This document shows positions 36,132-45,515 of a stretch of 64,000 bases of DNA, piece after piece. Source of the stretch: Dawidia soli (GTDB lineage Bacteria > Bacteroidota > Bacteroidia > Cytophagales > Cyclobacteriaceae); NCBI RefSeq assembly GCF_018598185.1, contig NZ_JAHESC010000019.1:62001-126000 (forward strand), in the 5' to 3' direction. Each line of letters opens with the position of its first letter. The stretch's first letter is position 1. The notes beneath the pieces are model-generated. The model saw nothing but the letters and a program-made list of their open reading frames with translations. It made no database searches and was not told where the DNA came from. A program made the position numbers and the translations under genes.

Positions 36132-36584
36132 ATGGTAGAAGCTAACCCCGTTAAATTTTATTTCGCCAAATACTTTTTCCTGGTCTTCGCACTGATCCAG
36201 TGGACCGTGGGAGGTATCGTGATCATTGGCCGCGACTTCAATGCCAAAAGCTTTTTCATTGCGCTTATATTTTTCACATTGGGGCTTATCTCGCTGTTTA
36301 TCTTCTCCGTCGTCAGCGACAAGATCCGCCGGGTAGCGGTCGGCAAGAACAAGATCGTCGTGCTGGAAGGACACCGCAATATCCGCCTGGAGTGGCCCGA
36401 GGTCAAATCCCTCCGGATCGTGCCTTACCTGAACATCTACAAGCTCAAGATCCGTGGCAAGAAAGGCTGCATCTACTTTTTCCCTTCTGACAACATCGAC
36501 CCCGCCTTTGGCTTTATCTCCAAGGACACATCGCGGATGGGCGAGATCGTAGCCAAGCGCAAGAAGGAATTCCGTATCAAGTAG
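36132..36584 (+). CDS. Small membrane protein with C-terminal PH-like/YcxB-like domain
   Basis: 150 residues. Two membrane helices at about 10-32 and 40-62 are followed by a domain of alternating strands (RVAVGKNKIVVLEGHRNI, LEWPEVKSLRIVPYLNIYKL, GCIYFFPSDN) and a basic end (KRKKEFRIK). The layout resembles bacterial PH-like or YcxB-type membrane proteins, but the match is by pattern only. An alternative is a lineage-specific hypothetical. Stands alone between the caspase gene and the aldo/keto reductase. Confidence 0.65.
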   Translation: MVEANPVKFYFAKYFFLVFALIQWTVGGIVIIGRDFNAKSFFIALIFFTLGLISLFIFSVVSDKIRRVAVGKNKIVVLEGHRNIRLEWPEVKSLRIVPYLNIYKLKIRGKKGCIYFFPSDNIDPAFGFISKDTSRMGEIVAKRKKEFRIK

Positions 36585-36689
36585 TCCACAATAGCAACAC
36601 CAAACCGGTCGTTGGTCCTGCTGCCGTCTCAGGATAGGTTTGTCGGGGTATAATCGTACCTTGGACCTACAACGTTAACGACAACGACG

Positions 36690-37610
36690 ATGGCAGAACG
36701 AATCACACGCCGCGAAGCGCTGCTGGGGCTGGCCGGTGCCGGTCTGCTCCTGTCATCGTACGCGTGGAAAGACATGCAAAAAGGTATGAACACCCGCCCC
36801 ATACCCTCCTCGGGCGAGCAGCTCCCCCTCGTAGGCTTGGGCACCTGGATACAATTTGACGTCGGCAACGACAGTACCGAGCGCCAGCCCCTTACCGAAG
36901 TATTAAACCTGATGGTACAGCAAGGCGGCAAGCTGATCGACACGTCGCCGATGTACGGCCGCGCCGAAGAAGTGATCGGCGACCTGACCTCCGCCAGCGC
37001 TGTGCGCGAGAAGCTGTTCTATGCTACAAAGGTGTGGACCACCGGCGAAGCCGCTGGCATCCGGCAGATGGACGAATCGATGCGAAAGATGCAACGCAAA
37101 ACGATGGACCTGATCCAGGTCCACAACCTTACCGACTGGAAGACACATCTGCGCACGTTGCAGCGCTGGAAGGCCGAAGGGAAAGTACGCTATACCGGCA
37201 TCACGCATTATACCGAGTCTGCGCATGCCCAGTTGGAACAGATCCTTAAAACCGAAGCGATCGACTTTGTACAGTTCAATTATTCCATCCGCGTACGCAA
37301 CGCCGAACGCAGCCTGCTGCGCGCCGCTCAAGACAAGGGCGTAGCGGTTATCATCAACGAACCCTTTGAAAAAGGCTCGCTCTTTTCGCTCACAAAAGGC
37401 AAAGCCTTGCCGGCGTGGGCGGCCGACTACGACATTCAAAGCTGGGCGCAGCTCTTCCTGAAATATATACTTTCTCATCCGGCAGTAACGTGTGCCATAC
37501 CGGGCACGTCCAGTCCCAGGCATGTGGTAGACAATATGCTCGCCGGGCACGGCGCCCTGCCGGATGAAAAAGGTCGTGAAAAAATGGTAGCGCTGATCGG
37601 ATCCTTATAG
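36690..37610 (+). CDS. Aldo/keto reductase with Tat-like leader
   Basis: 306 residues. The N-terminus MAERITRREALLGLAGAGLL has a twin Arg followed by a hydrophobic helix, as in Tat signals; the mature enzyme starts near residue 40. The barrel holds LPLVGLGTWIQFDVG, the catalytic Asp/Tyr pair in LIDTSPMYGRAEEVIG, the catalytic Lys in FYATKVW, and the His-like position in DLIQVHNL. The C-terminal cofactor loop PAVTCAIPGTSSPRHV is typical. An NADPH-dependent enzyme exported folded would be consistent with Tat, though a retained membrane anchor is possible. Its stop overlaps the convergent gene by 6 bp. Confidence 0.88.
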   Translation: MAERITRREALLGLAGAGLLLSSYAWKDMQKGMNTRPIPSSGEQLPLVGLGTWIQFDVGNDSTERQPLTEVLNLMVQQGGKLIDTSPMYGRAEEVIGDLTSASAVREKLFYATKVWTTGEAAGIRQMDESMRKMQRKTMDLIQVHNLTDWKTHLRTLQRWKAEGKVRYTGITHYTESAHAQLEQILKTEAIDFVQFNYSIRVRNAERSLLRAAQDKGVAVIINEPFEKGSLFSLTKGKALPAWAADYDIQSWAQLFLKYILSHPAVTCAIPGTSSPRHVVDNMLAGHGALPDEKGREKMVALIGSL

Positions 37611-38519
37611 CGCCTTCAGATCTTCGTCGATCAACAGGCGATTTAGGAACGCCGCGGCCTTGGTGCCCATGGCCACCGCATTGCTTACACTGCGCATCGG
37701 CGAGCTGTTATCACCCGCCGCAAAAATGCCGTCGACGCTGGTCTTACCAAACTCATCGATGCGGATGAAGTTCATCTCCGTGAAATCGACTCCCAGCTGT
37801 TGCACAATGGCCGGCTGCTCAAAGGGAGCGCGGGTAAAGATAGCATCCAACGCCACACGCGATCCATCGTTCAATACCACCTCACGGATATAGCCGTCGT
37901 TCCCGTCCAGCATCGTAAGCTCCTGCTCGACTACGGGTACGCCCCACTTCTTTATATCGGCTTGCTGCTGTGCCGACAGGGTGGAAGCACCATTGGTAAA
38001 CAAGGTCAACGTTTTGCTCCAGTGGCCGATCAACTTAGCCAGCTCATAGCCCGTGTCGCCGTTGGCCAATACGCCCAGACGGCGTCCGGCCACTTCATAG
38101 CCATGGCAATAGGGACAGTGCAGCACGGAAATACCCCAGGATTCTTTTAATCCGGCAATGGACGGCAGCCTGTCGCGGATGCCTGTCGCCAATAATATCT
38201 TTCGCCCATCAAAGGTCCGGCCGCTCGTTGTCGTAACCTGGAACAGTGCACCCGTGTTTATTATTTGCGTGGCTTCGCCGTCCAGAAAGGTGACGGTGGG
38301 GTAACGCAGCACCTGGCTTTTGGCCAGCGTAGCGATTTCCCTGGGCGTGCTGCCGTCTTGTGTCAAAAAGTTGTGCGAGTGCGGTGTCTGCGCATTACAC
38401 GGCTTGCCGCCGTCTATGATGAGCACCCGCCGCAGTGAGCGGCCGAAGGTCATGCCGGCAGACAACCCGGCGTAGCTGCCGCCAATGATAATGACGTCAA
38501 AAGTAGAGGTAGATGACAT
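37605..38519 (-). CDS. Thioredoxin reductase-like FAD/NAD(P)-dependent oxidoreductase
   Basis: 304 residues from ATG MSSTSTFDVIIIGG; eleven codons upstream are less likely. FAD-binding GGSYAGLSAG at the N-terminus, the redox-type CPYCHGYEVAG motif in the centre, the NAD(P)-binding GVLANGDTGYELAKLIGHW, and the C-terminal FAD motif DGIFAAGDNSSPMRSV. The CPYCHGYE form is found in the TrxR-like group that often lacks a thioredoxin partner, so the natural substrate is unclear. Monocistronic. Confidence 0.88.
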   Translation of the reverse strand: MSSTSTFDVIIIGGSYAGLSAGMTFGRSLRRVLIIDGGKPCNAQTPHSHNFLTQDGSTPREIATLAKSQVLRYPTVTFLDGEATQIINTGALFQVTTTSGRTFDGRKILLATGIRDRLPSIAGLKESWGISVLHCPYCHGYEVAGRRLGVLANGDTGYELAKLIGHWSKTLTLFTNGASTLSAQQQADIKKWGVPVVEQELTMLDGNDGYIREVVLNDGSRVALDAIFTRAPFEQPAIVQQLGVDFTEMNFIRIDEFGKTSVDGIFAAGDNSSPMRSVSNAVAMGTKAAAFLNRLLIDEDLKAL

Positions 38520-38602
38520 GGTTGTTTTAAGGTTTACTAGTTGCAACAACATTGCACCTAATAAGAAGGTTCGAAGTAGGTCTGAAAAAAGAAAAATAAA
38601 AA

Positions 38603-38625
38603 AGGCTGTCCGGGCAGGGCAGCCT
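38603..38625 (-). terminator. Terminator of the YiaA/B gene
   Basis: A 9-bp stem (one G-T wobble) with a 5-nt loop, followed on the minus strand by a run of T-rich sequence. It lies 25 bp beyond the stop of the minus-strand gene at 38650. Confidence 0.8.
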
Positions 38626-38649
38626 CTCGATACTAAAACCGAACCGAGG

Positions 38650-39051
38650 TTATTGGCCCTCGCTTTCGGCCCTCTTTAAGTCGCGGGTATTTTTCTGTAC
38701 GGCAATGGCGGCAAACAACGCCAGGAGGAACGACATGGCATAAAAGCCTTTTTCGCTTAGGGTTAGCGTGGCATTCCACAGCCCTACCGTTAGCAGTACC
38801 AGGGCCAGCAATGTCGAGAACCAGCATAGACCGTAGTAGATCTGCGTCACGGCAATTCCTTCCAACTGATCGCGTACACTTTTTTGCAACGAGATGGCGG
38901 CGAACAGGCCGAACATCAACACCGTAAAATAATAACCTTTTTCATTCAACAGCATGTCGGCGTTCCAGAGCCCGATCATGAACGATATCATACCGGCCAG
39001 GAGAGCAATCCAGGAAGCAGCAACAAATGCATTTGATGGTTTCTGATTCAT
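38650..39051 (-). CDS. YiaA/YiaB-family inner-membrane protein
   Basis: 133 residues, four helices formed by two copies of the two-helix YiaAB unit. Repeat 1 (about 8-60) and repeat 2 (about 70-122) share the pattern GLWNAxxxLxEKGxYxxxxxxxLFAAIxxQKxxRD. The conserved GLWNA motif and the basic turn after the second helix define the family. Function is not established in this group. Monocistronic, with its own terminator. Confidence 0.9.
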   Translation of the reverse strand: MNQKPSNAFVAASWIALLAGMISFMIGLWNADMLLNEKGYYFTVLMFGLFAAISLQKSVRDQLEGIAVTQIYYGLCWFSTLLALVLLTVGLWNATLTLSEKGFYAMSFLLALFAAIAVQKNTRDLKRAESEGQ

Positions 39052-39159
39052 ATTTTATGTTTTAGATGAAACAAGTACCGTTTCATAGAAAGCCGGTACT
39101 TAGGCCGTGTAAACGGCGGGGTATAAAAAAAGGTTAGGTTTCGTTTTTGGACAAAAAAA

Positions 39160-39181
39160 AGGCCACCCCGAAAGATGGCCT
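39160..39181 (-). terminator. Terminator of kbl
   Basis: A short AGGCCA / TGGCCT stem followed on the minus strand by eight T residues, 24 bp beyond the kbl stop codon. Stem is short but the T-run is good. Confidence 0.65.
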
Positions 39182-39204
39182 ATGGTATACTATAAGTGTC
39201 GTTT

Positions 39205-40416
39205 TTATTTTGCGACAGCCTCTTTTAACACCCCTAATTCTTTTCCAACCTCGGTAAATGCACGAATGGCCTTGTCCAGGTGGTGCCGGTCGTGGCCAGC
39301 CGAAATCTGCACGCGGATGCGCGCCTGGCCCTTCGCCACTACCGGGAAGAAGAAACCAATGACATAAATGCCTTTCTCCAGCAGGCGGTCGGCAAACTGC
39401 TGCGCCAGCGGGGCGTCGTATAGCATGATCGGTACAATGGGGTGCTCGCCCGGCTTAATGTCAAACCCTGCTTTCGTCATCTCGCCGCGGAAGTAGCGTG
39501 TGTTCTCTTCGAGCTTATCGCGCAGACTTGTTGTCTCCGACAACATATCGAATACTTCGATCGAAGCCCCCACGATCGACGGTGCCAGTGTATTGGAGAA
39601 CAGATATGGACGTGAGCGCTGACGCAACATCTCGATGATCTCTTTGCGGCCGGAAGTAAAACCACCCGAGGCGCCGCCCAACGCCTTGCCCAGGGTACCC
39701 GTGATGATGTCTACGCGGCCTGTTACACCCCTGTATTCCGGAACGCCACGACCGGTCTTACCGATAAAGCCCGTCGAGTGACACTCATCGGTCATGACCA
39801 ATGCTTCATATTTATCGGCGAGGTCGCAGATCTTGTCCATTTGTGCGATGGTACCATCCATGGAAAACGCGCCGTCTGTTACAACAATGATCTGTTTCGC
39901 ACCGGCGGTGCGTGCATCCTGCAGTTGCTTTTCCAGATCAGCCATATCGTTGTGTTTATAGCGGTAACGCATGGCCTTGCATAAACGCACGCCGTCAATG
40001 ATCGACGCGTGGTTCAGCTCGTCTGAGATGATGGCATCTTCTGCGCCCAGCAGGGGTTCGAATACACCGCCGTTGGCGTCGAAGGCCGCCGCGTATAGGA
40101 TCGTGTCTTCCGTACCCAGAAATTCGGAGATCTTTTTCTCCAGTGTTTTATGAATATCCTGTGTGCCACAAATAAACCGCACGGAAGACATGCCAAAGCC
40201 GTGTGTGTCGATCGCGCGTTTAGCGGCTTCGATCACGCGCGGGTGGGATGACAGGCCCAGGTAATTATTTGCACAGAAGTTGATAACCTCTTTGCCTTCG
40301 CTGGTCTTTATGTCGGCCCCCTGCGGGGTGGTAATGATCCTTTCTTTTTTGAAAAGGCCTGCCTTTTGGATGGTTTCGAGTTCCTGTTGTAAAAACGGTT
40401 GTAGCTTCTTATACAT
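39205..40416 (-). CDS. kbl: Glycine C-acetyltransferase (2-amino-3-ketobutyrate CoA ligase)
   Basis: Pyridoxal-phosphate enzyme that cleaves 2-amino-3-oxobutyrate with CoA to glycine and acetyl-CoA. 403 residues, usual size. Landmarks are [72 protein letters not shown] (cofactor Asp) and the Schiff-base Lys in [14 protein letters not shown]. The dehydrogenase that makes its substrate (tdh) lies close by on the opposite strand. Five bp upstream ends a proline-rich protein gene on the same strand. Confidence 0.95.
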   Translation of the reverse strand: MYKKLQPFLQQELETIQKAGLFKKERIITTPQGADIKTSEGKEVINFCANNYLGLSSHPRVIEAAKRAIDTHGFGMSSVRFICGTQDIHKTLEKKISEFLGTEDTILYAAAFDANGGVFEPLLGAEDAIISDELNHASIIDGVRLCKAMRYRYKHNDMADLEKQLQDARTAGAKQIIVVTDGAFSMDGTIAQMDKICDLADKYEALVMTDECHSTGFIGKTGRGVPEYRGVTGRVDIITGTLGKALGGASGGFTSGRKEIIEMLRQRSRPYLFSNTLAPSIVGASIEVFDMLSETTSLRDKLEENTRYFRGEMTKAGFDIKPGEHPIVPIMLYDAPLAQQFADRLLEKGIYVIGFFFPVVAKGQARIRVQISAGHDRHHLDKAIRAFTEVGKELGVLKEAVAK

Positions 40417-40421
40417 AGGGT

Positions 40422-41165
40422 TTAATCTGTTTTAGGTTTGGGGGGTTTGATCACCGGCCGGGGCATGCCGGGCTTTGCAGGTTTTGCAGCCGGCGGCGTT
40501 TCAGGCGCGGCCGGTGGCGTAGCCTCTGCCGCAGGTTGTGCGGTAGCGGGTGCGGGCGTTGCTTCCTGCGAGGATATACCGGTCGTTGCATCCGTCGCTT
40601 CTGGTGCAGGCGATGCCGGTTTTACAACCGGGCGCGGTATAAGGGGCTTGACAACAGGCTTTGCTTTGGGCACCGGCGTTTCCGTTGCTTGCGTTTGCGT
40701 CGTATCGTCGGTCGTGTCTTTGGCGACCGCAGCCTTTGCTTCCGGTGATGCAGGCTGCTCTGTCGGCGGTTTCGGTTTCATTACCGGCCGCGGAATAACA
40801 GGTTTGGCGGCGGTAGGGGTTGCGGGCGGTGCTGTGTCTGTGGCTTCGCTGCTGGTGCCCGGTTCTATCGGCTTCGGCTTGATCATCGGCTTCGCGATGG
40901 CAGGCTTGGCCACGACCGGTTTTGTAATCGTTTCAGTAGCTGTCGTTGTAACCGGTTGCGGCGAAGTTGTTTTGCCTGGTACAACCTCTATCTGTAAAGT
41001 ATACTTTCTCCGGACCGGGTTGATGAGATAGAGCTTCTGTGCGGTAAAACTGTTAGGGTGCATCTCCGCAAATTCGGCGTCCCACGCAGCCCACAGCGCA
41101 GGCTCCGCCTGCCGGAATGCCTCCGCATCAATTTTTTTCGATGTCAGGTAATCCCTGAAGTTCAT
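40422..41165 (-). CDS. Proline-rich repeat protein with conserved N-terminal segment
   Basis: 247 residues. The first ~60 ([20 protein letters not shown], then a [13 protein letters not shown] motif) look like a small folded helical domain. The rest is low complexity, rich in Pro, Ala, Lys and Thr. It contains at least four imperfect copies of a KPxIPRPVxKPxxP unit, spaced about 35-45 residues apart. No signal peptide, so probably cytoplasmic. It lies 5 bp upstream of kbl on the same strand and divergent from tdh. Function unknown; a flexible scaffold is one guess. Confidence 0.65.
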   Translation of the reverse strand: MNFRDYLTSKKIDAEAFRQAEPALWAAWDAEFAEMHPNSFTAQKLYLINPVRRKYTLQIEVVPGKTTSPQPVTTTATETITKPVVAKPAIAKPMIKPKPIEPGTSSEATDTAPPATPTAAKPVIPRPVMKPKPPTEQPASPEAKAAVAKDTTDDTTQTQATETPVPKAKPVVKPLIPRPVVKPASPAPEATDATTGISSQEATPAPATAQPAAEATPPAAPETPPAAKPAKPGMPRPVIKPPKPKTD

Positions 41166-41299
41166 GGCCGCTAAGTTAATGCAAAACCATTCCTAACGTA
41201 GGGTAGGCGAACGGTAAATTTTGGTAATTTCGCCCCGCCTTCCTACAAGTAAGGAGAACGAGACCAACCCCTTAAAAGGCAAACCAGAAAAATATACAC

Positions 41300-42265
41300 A
41301 TGAAGAAACAGAAAATTCTTGTTATCGGTGCAGGCGGACAATTGGGTTCTGAACTGACGCAAGGCCTTTGGAAGCTACACGGAAAGGAGAACGTGATCGC
41401 GACCGACATCAAAGATCCGGAAGGTGTGCTGGCCACCGGCAACTTCGAGATCCTGGATGTCATGAAAGAAAACGAGTTTCTCGAATTCGTAAAAAAGAAT
41501 GGCTTTACGCAACTATACCACCTGGCCGCTGTGCTGTCGGCCACGGGTGAAAAAAATCCCAAGTTTGCATGGCAGTTAAACATGGACGGCCTCATCCGCG
41601 TGTTGGACGCCGCCGTAAACTATAAAATAGAGAAAGTATATTGGCCCAGTTCCATTGCGGCCTTTGGCCCCACAACTCCCAAAATAAAAACGCCGCAAGA
41701 TACCATCATGGACCCCACCACCATCTACGGCATCAGCAAACAGGCCGGTGAGCTGTGGTGTAACTGGTATCATAAAAACCGCGGCCTCGACGTGCGCAGC
41801 CTGCGTTATCCCGGCCTGATCGGCTACAAAACCAAGCCCGGCGGCGGCACCACAGACTATGCGGTCGACATTTTCTTCAAGGCCCTGACCGACAAAAAGT
41901 TCGAGTGTTTCCTGAGTGCCGACACCTATTTGCCCATGATGTATATGGATGATGCCGTCAAAGCTACACTTGACCTGATGGAAGCCCCTGCCGAAAAAAT
42001 AAACGAGCGCGGCAGCTACAACATCTCGGCCATGAGCTTTTGCCCCGCCGAGATCGCCGCCGAGATCAAGAAGCACATCCCCGAGTTTGAGATCACGTAC
42101 AAGCCCGACTTCCGTCAGGCCATTGCCGACTCGTGGCCCCGTTCGATCAACGACTCCACTGCACGCATCGACTGGGGCTGGGAACCGCAGTTCGACCTGG
42201 CGGCCATGACCGAGGATATTCTGAAGAACCTGCCGGTGCTGATGCATGAGCAGGCCATGATCTAA
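41300..42265 (+). CDS. tdh: L-threonine 3-dehydrogenase (SDR/epimerase-like type)
   Basis: 321 residues, NAD-dependent epimerase/dehydratase fold rather than the zinc MDR type. The Rossmann motif GAGGQLGSELTQG is at the N-terminus; the YxxxK catalytic pair is in TIYGISKQAGELW, with the preceding WPSSIAAFGP supplying Ser. The stretch DVRSLRYPGLIGYKTKPGGGTTDYAV is characteristic of SDR threonine dehydrogenases. The product, 2-amino-3-oxobutyrate, is the substrate of neighbouring kbl, so the two give threonine to glycine plus acetyl-CoA. Ends at a strong terminator. Confidence 0.9.
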   Translation: MKKQKILVIGAGGQLGSELTQGLWKLHGKENVIATDIKDPEGVLATGNFEILDVMKENEFLEFVKKNGFTQLYHLAAVLSATGEKNPKFAWQLNMDGLIRVLDAAVNYKIEKVYWPSSIAAFGPTTPKIKTPQDTIMDPTTIYGISKQAGELWCNWYHKNRGLDVRSLRYPGLIGYKTKPGGGTTDYAVDIFFKALTDKKFECFLSADTYLPMMYMDDAVKATLDLMEAPAEKINERGSYNISAMSFCPAEIAAEIKKHIPEFEITYKPDFRQAIADSWPRSINDSTARIDWGWEPQFDLAAMTEDILKNLPVLMHEQAMI

Positions 42266-42311
42266 AAACAGCGCGAGTGTGAGGGCGGGAGCAAACATAC
42301 TCGCGCTGTTT
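42266..42311. terminator. Bidirectional terminator between tdh and the T9SS gene
   Basis: A perfect 13-bp stem (AAACAGCGCGAGT / ACTCGCGCTGTTT) with a 20-nt loop, just after the tdh stop. Convergent with the gene ending at 42364. Confidence 0.8.
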
Positions 42312-42327
42312 ATTTCTCCGCTCTCAC

Positions 42328-42345
42328 ACCCGATCGCTATCGGGT
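42328..42345. repeat. Short REP-like palindrome (family member 2)
   Basis: ACCCGAT-CGCT-ATCGGGT: a 7-bp stem and 4-nt loop in the convergent intergenic region. Shares the CCCGAT...ATCGGG core with the element at 55038. Confidence 0.6.
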
Positions 42346-42363
42346 CACGCTCTCACCCATCCG

Positions 42364-44628
42364 TTACTGTATCACCAACCGGAAAAGCTTCTGCCCCGAG
42401 GCGGATGCCAACCGCACGGCATATATACCAGCCGTCACATGGGTGGGCAGGGGGATCGCCGTCACAGACGCGTCTACCGACACTTCCAGTAACACACGTC
42501 CTGCACCGTCGATGAAGGTTAGCGAAGCCGGCGTTGTAACATAGTCCTGCAACGACAACGTTACGATCTGCTGCTCTTTTGCAGGATTTGGATACAACGA
42601 TACGCCCGACGATGCCGTCACCGTCTCGTGTGTACGGATCACATCTGAATACACGACCGTGCCATCAAGATCCACTTGCTTAAGTCGGTAATAGTTCCAC
42701 CCCGCCTGTGGCGAATCATCAACAAATGTATAGGCCGCGCCTTGCTGCTCATTGCCTTCGTTCGCGACTGTGGCGATGACGGAAAAATTGAATGTTTCAC
42801 CCGCGCGCTCGATCTCAAAGTGATCGAAATTCTTCTCCAATGTCGTAGCCCACTGCAGCGGTATCTGTCCCGTTGCGATGGCGCCAAAACGGAAGTACGA
42901 TAACACAACCGGCAGCGGACCGTTGGGTACACTGGCCACCCAATCAAAGAACGGCTTGTTCGTAGACTCCATGAAGTCTTTGTCGCCGTAGTTCGTGGTG
43001 CTCTGTGCACCACCGCCTGTATTTGAGATCTCGCCGTCGATGTACAAACCATACTTAGTAGGCGTTGACGGATTATTGTTGATGATCCTGTCACCACCGC
43101 CGGAGAAGGATATACTCTTATCGATATATACTTCGCCTCCCGGATTGATCGTGAACCGGGTGTTGCCCGAGCCTTCACCCGTCACGTCGCCAAAGATGGC
43201 AAAGCGGGCATTGCGCTCGACCAACACGTCGCCACCGTTCGTCGAATTGAGATTTCCGCGGATCACCATATCTGCATACGGCGGGGGATTCACGTTCGTT
43301 CCGATCACCAGGTTTTGCGTGGCGTTTACGGTAAAATTGGTATCGACAAAAGTGGTAGCACCCGGGTTCACCTGAAACCGTGCCGAAGAGATCATCGACA
43401 CACTGTTTACGTTCAGGCTGCCGTTGTTGGTAAAGATCGCATTGCCCGTGCTACCACTGTTAAGGCTTCCGGTAATGTGCATGTTGCCGTTGTTGTTGAT
43501 CTTTCCTCCTATGGCCACATTGCCATTCACCGTAAACGTACCGCCGTTGTTCAGGATAGCGTTGGAATTATCGTCTACTGTCAGGCTGCTCGCCGTACTG
43601 GTGGTACCTGCCGAAGTATTGATGGTAGATTTCGATTGGATGTCCACACTATTGGTCACGGCCATCGAGCCTGCCGTGAGGTTCAGATTTTTATTGTTGC
43701 CAGAGCTGGTCAGCGATACACTGGCCGCACTCAGCACGCCGGACGAGCTGAAGTTTACGGTAGCATTATTGCCTTGCAGCGTCAGAGCATTTGTCACCGC
43801 CAGGTTGCCGCCCGTCACCGTTACAGTACCGGCGTCGACCGTGAGGCTCTGGGGCTTAAACGTACCGCTGGTAATGGTCAGTTTGGCGTTGCTACCGACG
43901 GTCAGCGGGTTGCTATAATTCAGCGTGCCCCCCGAATATACCAGTTCCGATCCGTCCCCGATGCTGATCCCCGAAGGAGCGAGTGTCGCCGAGGGGGTCG
44001 TCGTCAACGACAGCTTCGACGAATTTGTCAGGGTGATGGCACCACCTACGGTAGACGCCGCCAGCGTAGTGCCCGTACCCAGCGTAAGGCTGCCCGGAAT
44101 GGCCAGTGTGTTGGGGTAGGTAAACGTCGTGCCGCCCAGTGCCGACAGGCTGCCGCCCAGGGTCAGCGTACCGCTGGTATTGACGTATTGTGCCGAGTTG
44201 CTCAGTGTCACGTTGCCGGCTTTCACCACGCCGCCGTTCTGTACGGTTATGCGCGACTGGCCGTCGATCGACAAAGTGCCCGTTACTTCCAGTGTACCGC
44301 CGTTTACCACAACGCGCGCGTTGCTTCCGGCCAGGTTCAGGTCTCCGGTGATCTTCAGCGAGCCGCCGCTGTTGATGGTGATCAGTTGGGTGACCCAGGT
44401 AGCCGACATCGTGCCGGTATAGTAAATCGGGTGGTTAATGGTGATGTTATCCGGACCGGGCCAACCCGTCGTCGGCACACGTCCGCAGCTCCACGTCGCC
44501 GTGCTGTTGAAGTTTGCCGGGGCAGCGACGGTGCCCGCCTGCGTTTGACATTCCGCTGCTAACGCCGCAGTAATACTTACGTAGAGCAGCAGGATAAGTG
44601 TAAAAAGGGTCTTTGAATTCTTGCTCAT
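42364..44628 (-). CDS. T9SS-exported surface protein with beta-repeat passenger
   Basis: 754 residues. A signal peptide (about 1-24, ending ALAA) is followed by a long repetitive passenger (about 45-560) rich in Asn, Thr, Ser and Gly, with short repeated units such as VNGGTLEVTGTLSIDGQS that suggest a parallel beta-helix. Near residue 590-600 a domain starting VVLSYFRFGAIATGQIPLQW leads to a fibronectin-like region. The C-terminal ~80 residues form a type A T9SS sorting domain: VSLYPNPAKEQQIVTLSL then GRVLLEVSV and GIYAVRLASASGQKLFRLVI. So the protein should be carried by the type IX system to the surface. Probable adhesin or matrix protein; ligand unknown. Confidence 0.9.
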   Translation of the reverse strand: MSKNSKTLFTLILLLYVSITAALAAECQTQAGTVAAPANFNSTATWSCGRVPTTGWPGPDNITINHPIYYTGTMSATWVTQLITINSGGSLKITGDLNLAGSNARVVVNGGTLEVTGTLSIDGQSRITVQNGGVVKAGNVTLSNSAQYVNTSGTLTLGGSLSALGGTTFTYPNTLAIPGSLTLGTGTTLAASTVGGAITLTNSSKLSLTTTPSATLAPSGISIGDGSELVYSGGTLNYSNPLTVGSNAKLTITSGTFKPQSLTVDAGTVTVTGGNLAVTNALTLQGNNATVNFSSSGVLSAASVSLTSSGNNKNLNLTAGSMAVTNSVDIQSKSTINTSAGTTSTASSLTVDDNSNAILNNGGTFTVNGNVAIGGKINNNGNMHITGSLNSGSTGNAIFTNNGSLNVNSVSMISSARFQVNPGATTFVDTNFTVNATQNLVIGTNVNPPPYADMVIRGNLNSTNGGDVLVERNARFAIFGDVTGEGSGNTRFTINPGGEVYIDKSISFSGGGDRIINNNPSTPTKYGLYIDGEISNTGGGAQSTTNYGDKDFMESTNKPFFDWVASVPNGPLPVVLSYFRFGAIATGQIPLQWATTLEKNFDHFEIERAGETFNFSVIATVANEGNEQQGAAYTFVDDSPQAGWNYYRLKQVDLDGTVVYSDVIRTHETVTASSGVSLYPNPAKEQQIVTLSLQDYVTTPASLTFIDGAGRVLLEVSVDASVTAIPLPTHVTAGIYAVRLASASGQKLFRLVIQ

Positions 44629-44676
44629 ATTATTTTGTGCCTTTCTAAAAGCTCAATAAGTTGCAATGCATTAAAA

Positions 44677-45465
44677 ATGACACTGCCTATGCCCGTGAAA
44701 AAAACGCACAACAGTTCTGGAACACTGGTCGTAACGATCTCACGGCCAGATGCTTTGAACGCCTTAAATGTTGAAACAATGGATGGGCTGCTGGGGGTGA
44801 TACAAGAAGCCTACCAGAACGACACTTATCGTGGAATTATTCTGACCGGCGATGGCGAAAAAGCTTTCGTGGCCGGCGCCGATATCAAAGAATTTACATC
44901 GCTGACAAAAGAGCAAGCGTTTGAATTGGCCCAAAAAGGCCAAAACCTGTTTAAACTCATAGAAGATTGCCCCAAACCCGTCATTGCCGCCGTAAACGGT
45001 TTCGCTTTGGGGGGTGGATGTGAGCTCGCCATGGCATGCCACCTACGTATTGCTACTGAGAATGCCAAATTTGGACAACCCGAAGTCAATTTGGGATTGA
45101 TTCCAGGTTATGGAGGGACCCAACGCCTGGCCCAATTAGTGGGTCGCGGCAAGGCCCTGGAGCTGATTCTTACCGGCGATATGATCACGGCCCAGGAAGC
45201 AAAAGCGCTGGGTTTGGTAAACCACGTAGTCGGCACCCGGACCGAGCTCGACGCGCTGGCGCAAAACATCATGGATAAGATCCTCGCCAAAGGGCCCATT
45301 GCGGTTGCCCTCAGCATCAAAGCGGTGAATGCCGGCTTTGGATTTGAAACAGACGGCTACCGGGCCGAAGCGGAGAACTTTGCCGCTGCAACAGTCACCG
45401 CCGACTTCCGCGAGGGCACAACCGCTTTCATTGAAAAACGTAAACCTGTCTTTACCGGCAAGTAA
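44677..45465 (+). CDS. Enoyl-CoA hydratase/isomerase (crotonase family)
   Basis: 262 residues from ATG MTLPMPVKKTHNSSG; the ATG at MPVKKT is also possible. Crotonase fold: N-terminal ISRPDALNALNVETMDGL, the oxyanion-hole loop AFVAGADIKEFTS and AAVNGFALGGGCELAMACHL, and both catalytic Glu positions are kept (GCELA and GQPEVNLGLIPGYGGTQRL). The C-terminal helix region ending in FIEKRKPVFTGK is standard. Likely hydrates a 2-enoyl-CoA in fatty-acid or butanoate metabolism. No other beta-oxidation genes are nearby. Divergent from the T9SS gene. Confidence 0.92.
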   Translation: MTLPMPVKKTHNSSGTLVVTISRPDALNALNVETMDGLLGVIQEAYQNDTYRGIILTGDGEKAFVAGADIKEFTSLTKEQAFELAQKGQNLFKLIEDCPKPVIAAVNGFALGGGCELAMACHLRIATENAKFGQPEVNLGLIPGYGGTQRLAQLVGRGKALELILTGDMITAQEAKALGLVNHVVGTRTELDALAQNIMDKILAKGPIAVALSIKAVNAGFGFETDGYRAEAENFAAATVTADFREGTTAFIEKRKPVFTGK

Positions 45466-45515
45466 TTCCGCGCAGCACACCCGGCGGCACGGCATAGCCA
45501 TCAGCAAATCAACTC

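Noticed and set aside
43315-44562. 415-codon open frame antisense to the T9SS protein gene
   Set aside because: Its translation is rich in Arg/Gly without any domain; the repetitive passenger gene on the other strand explains it.
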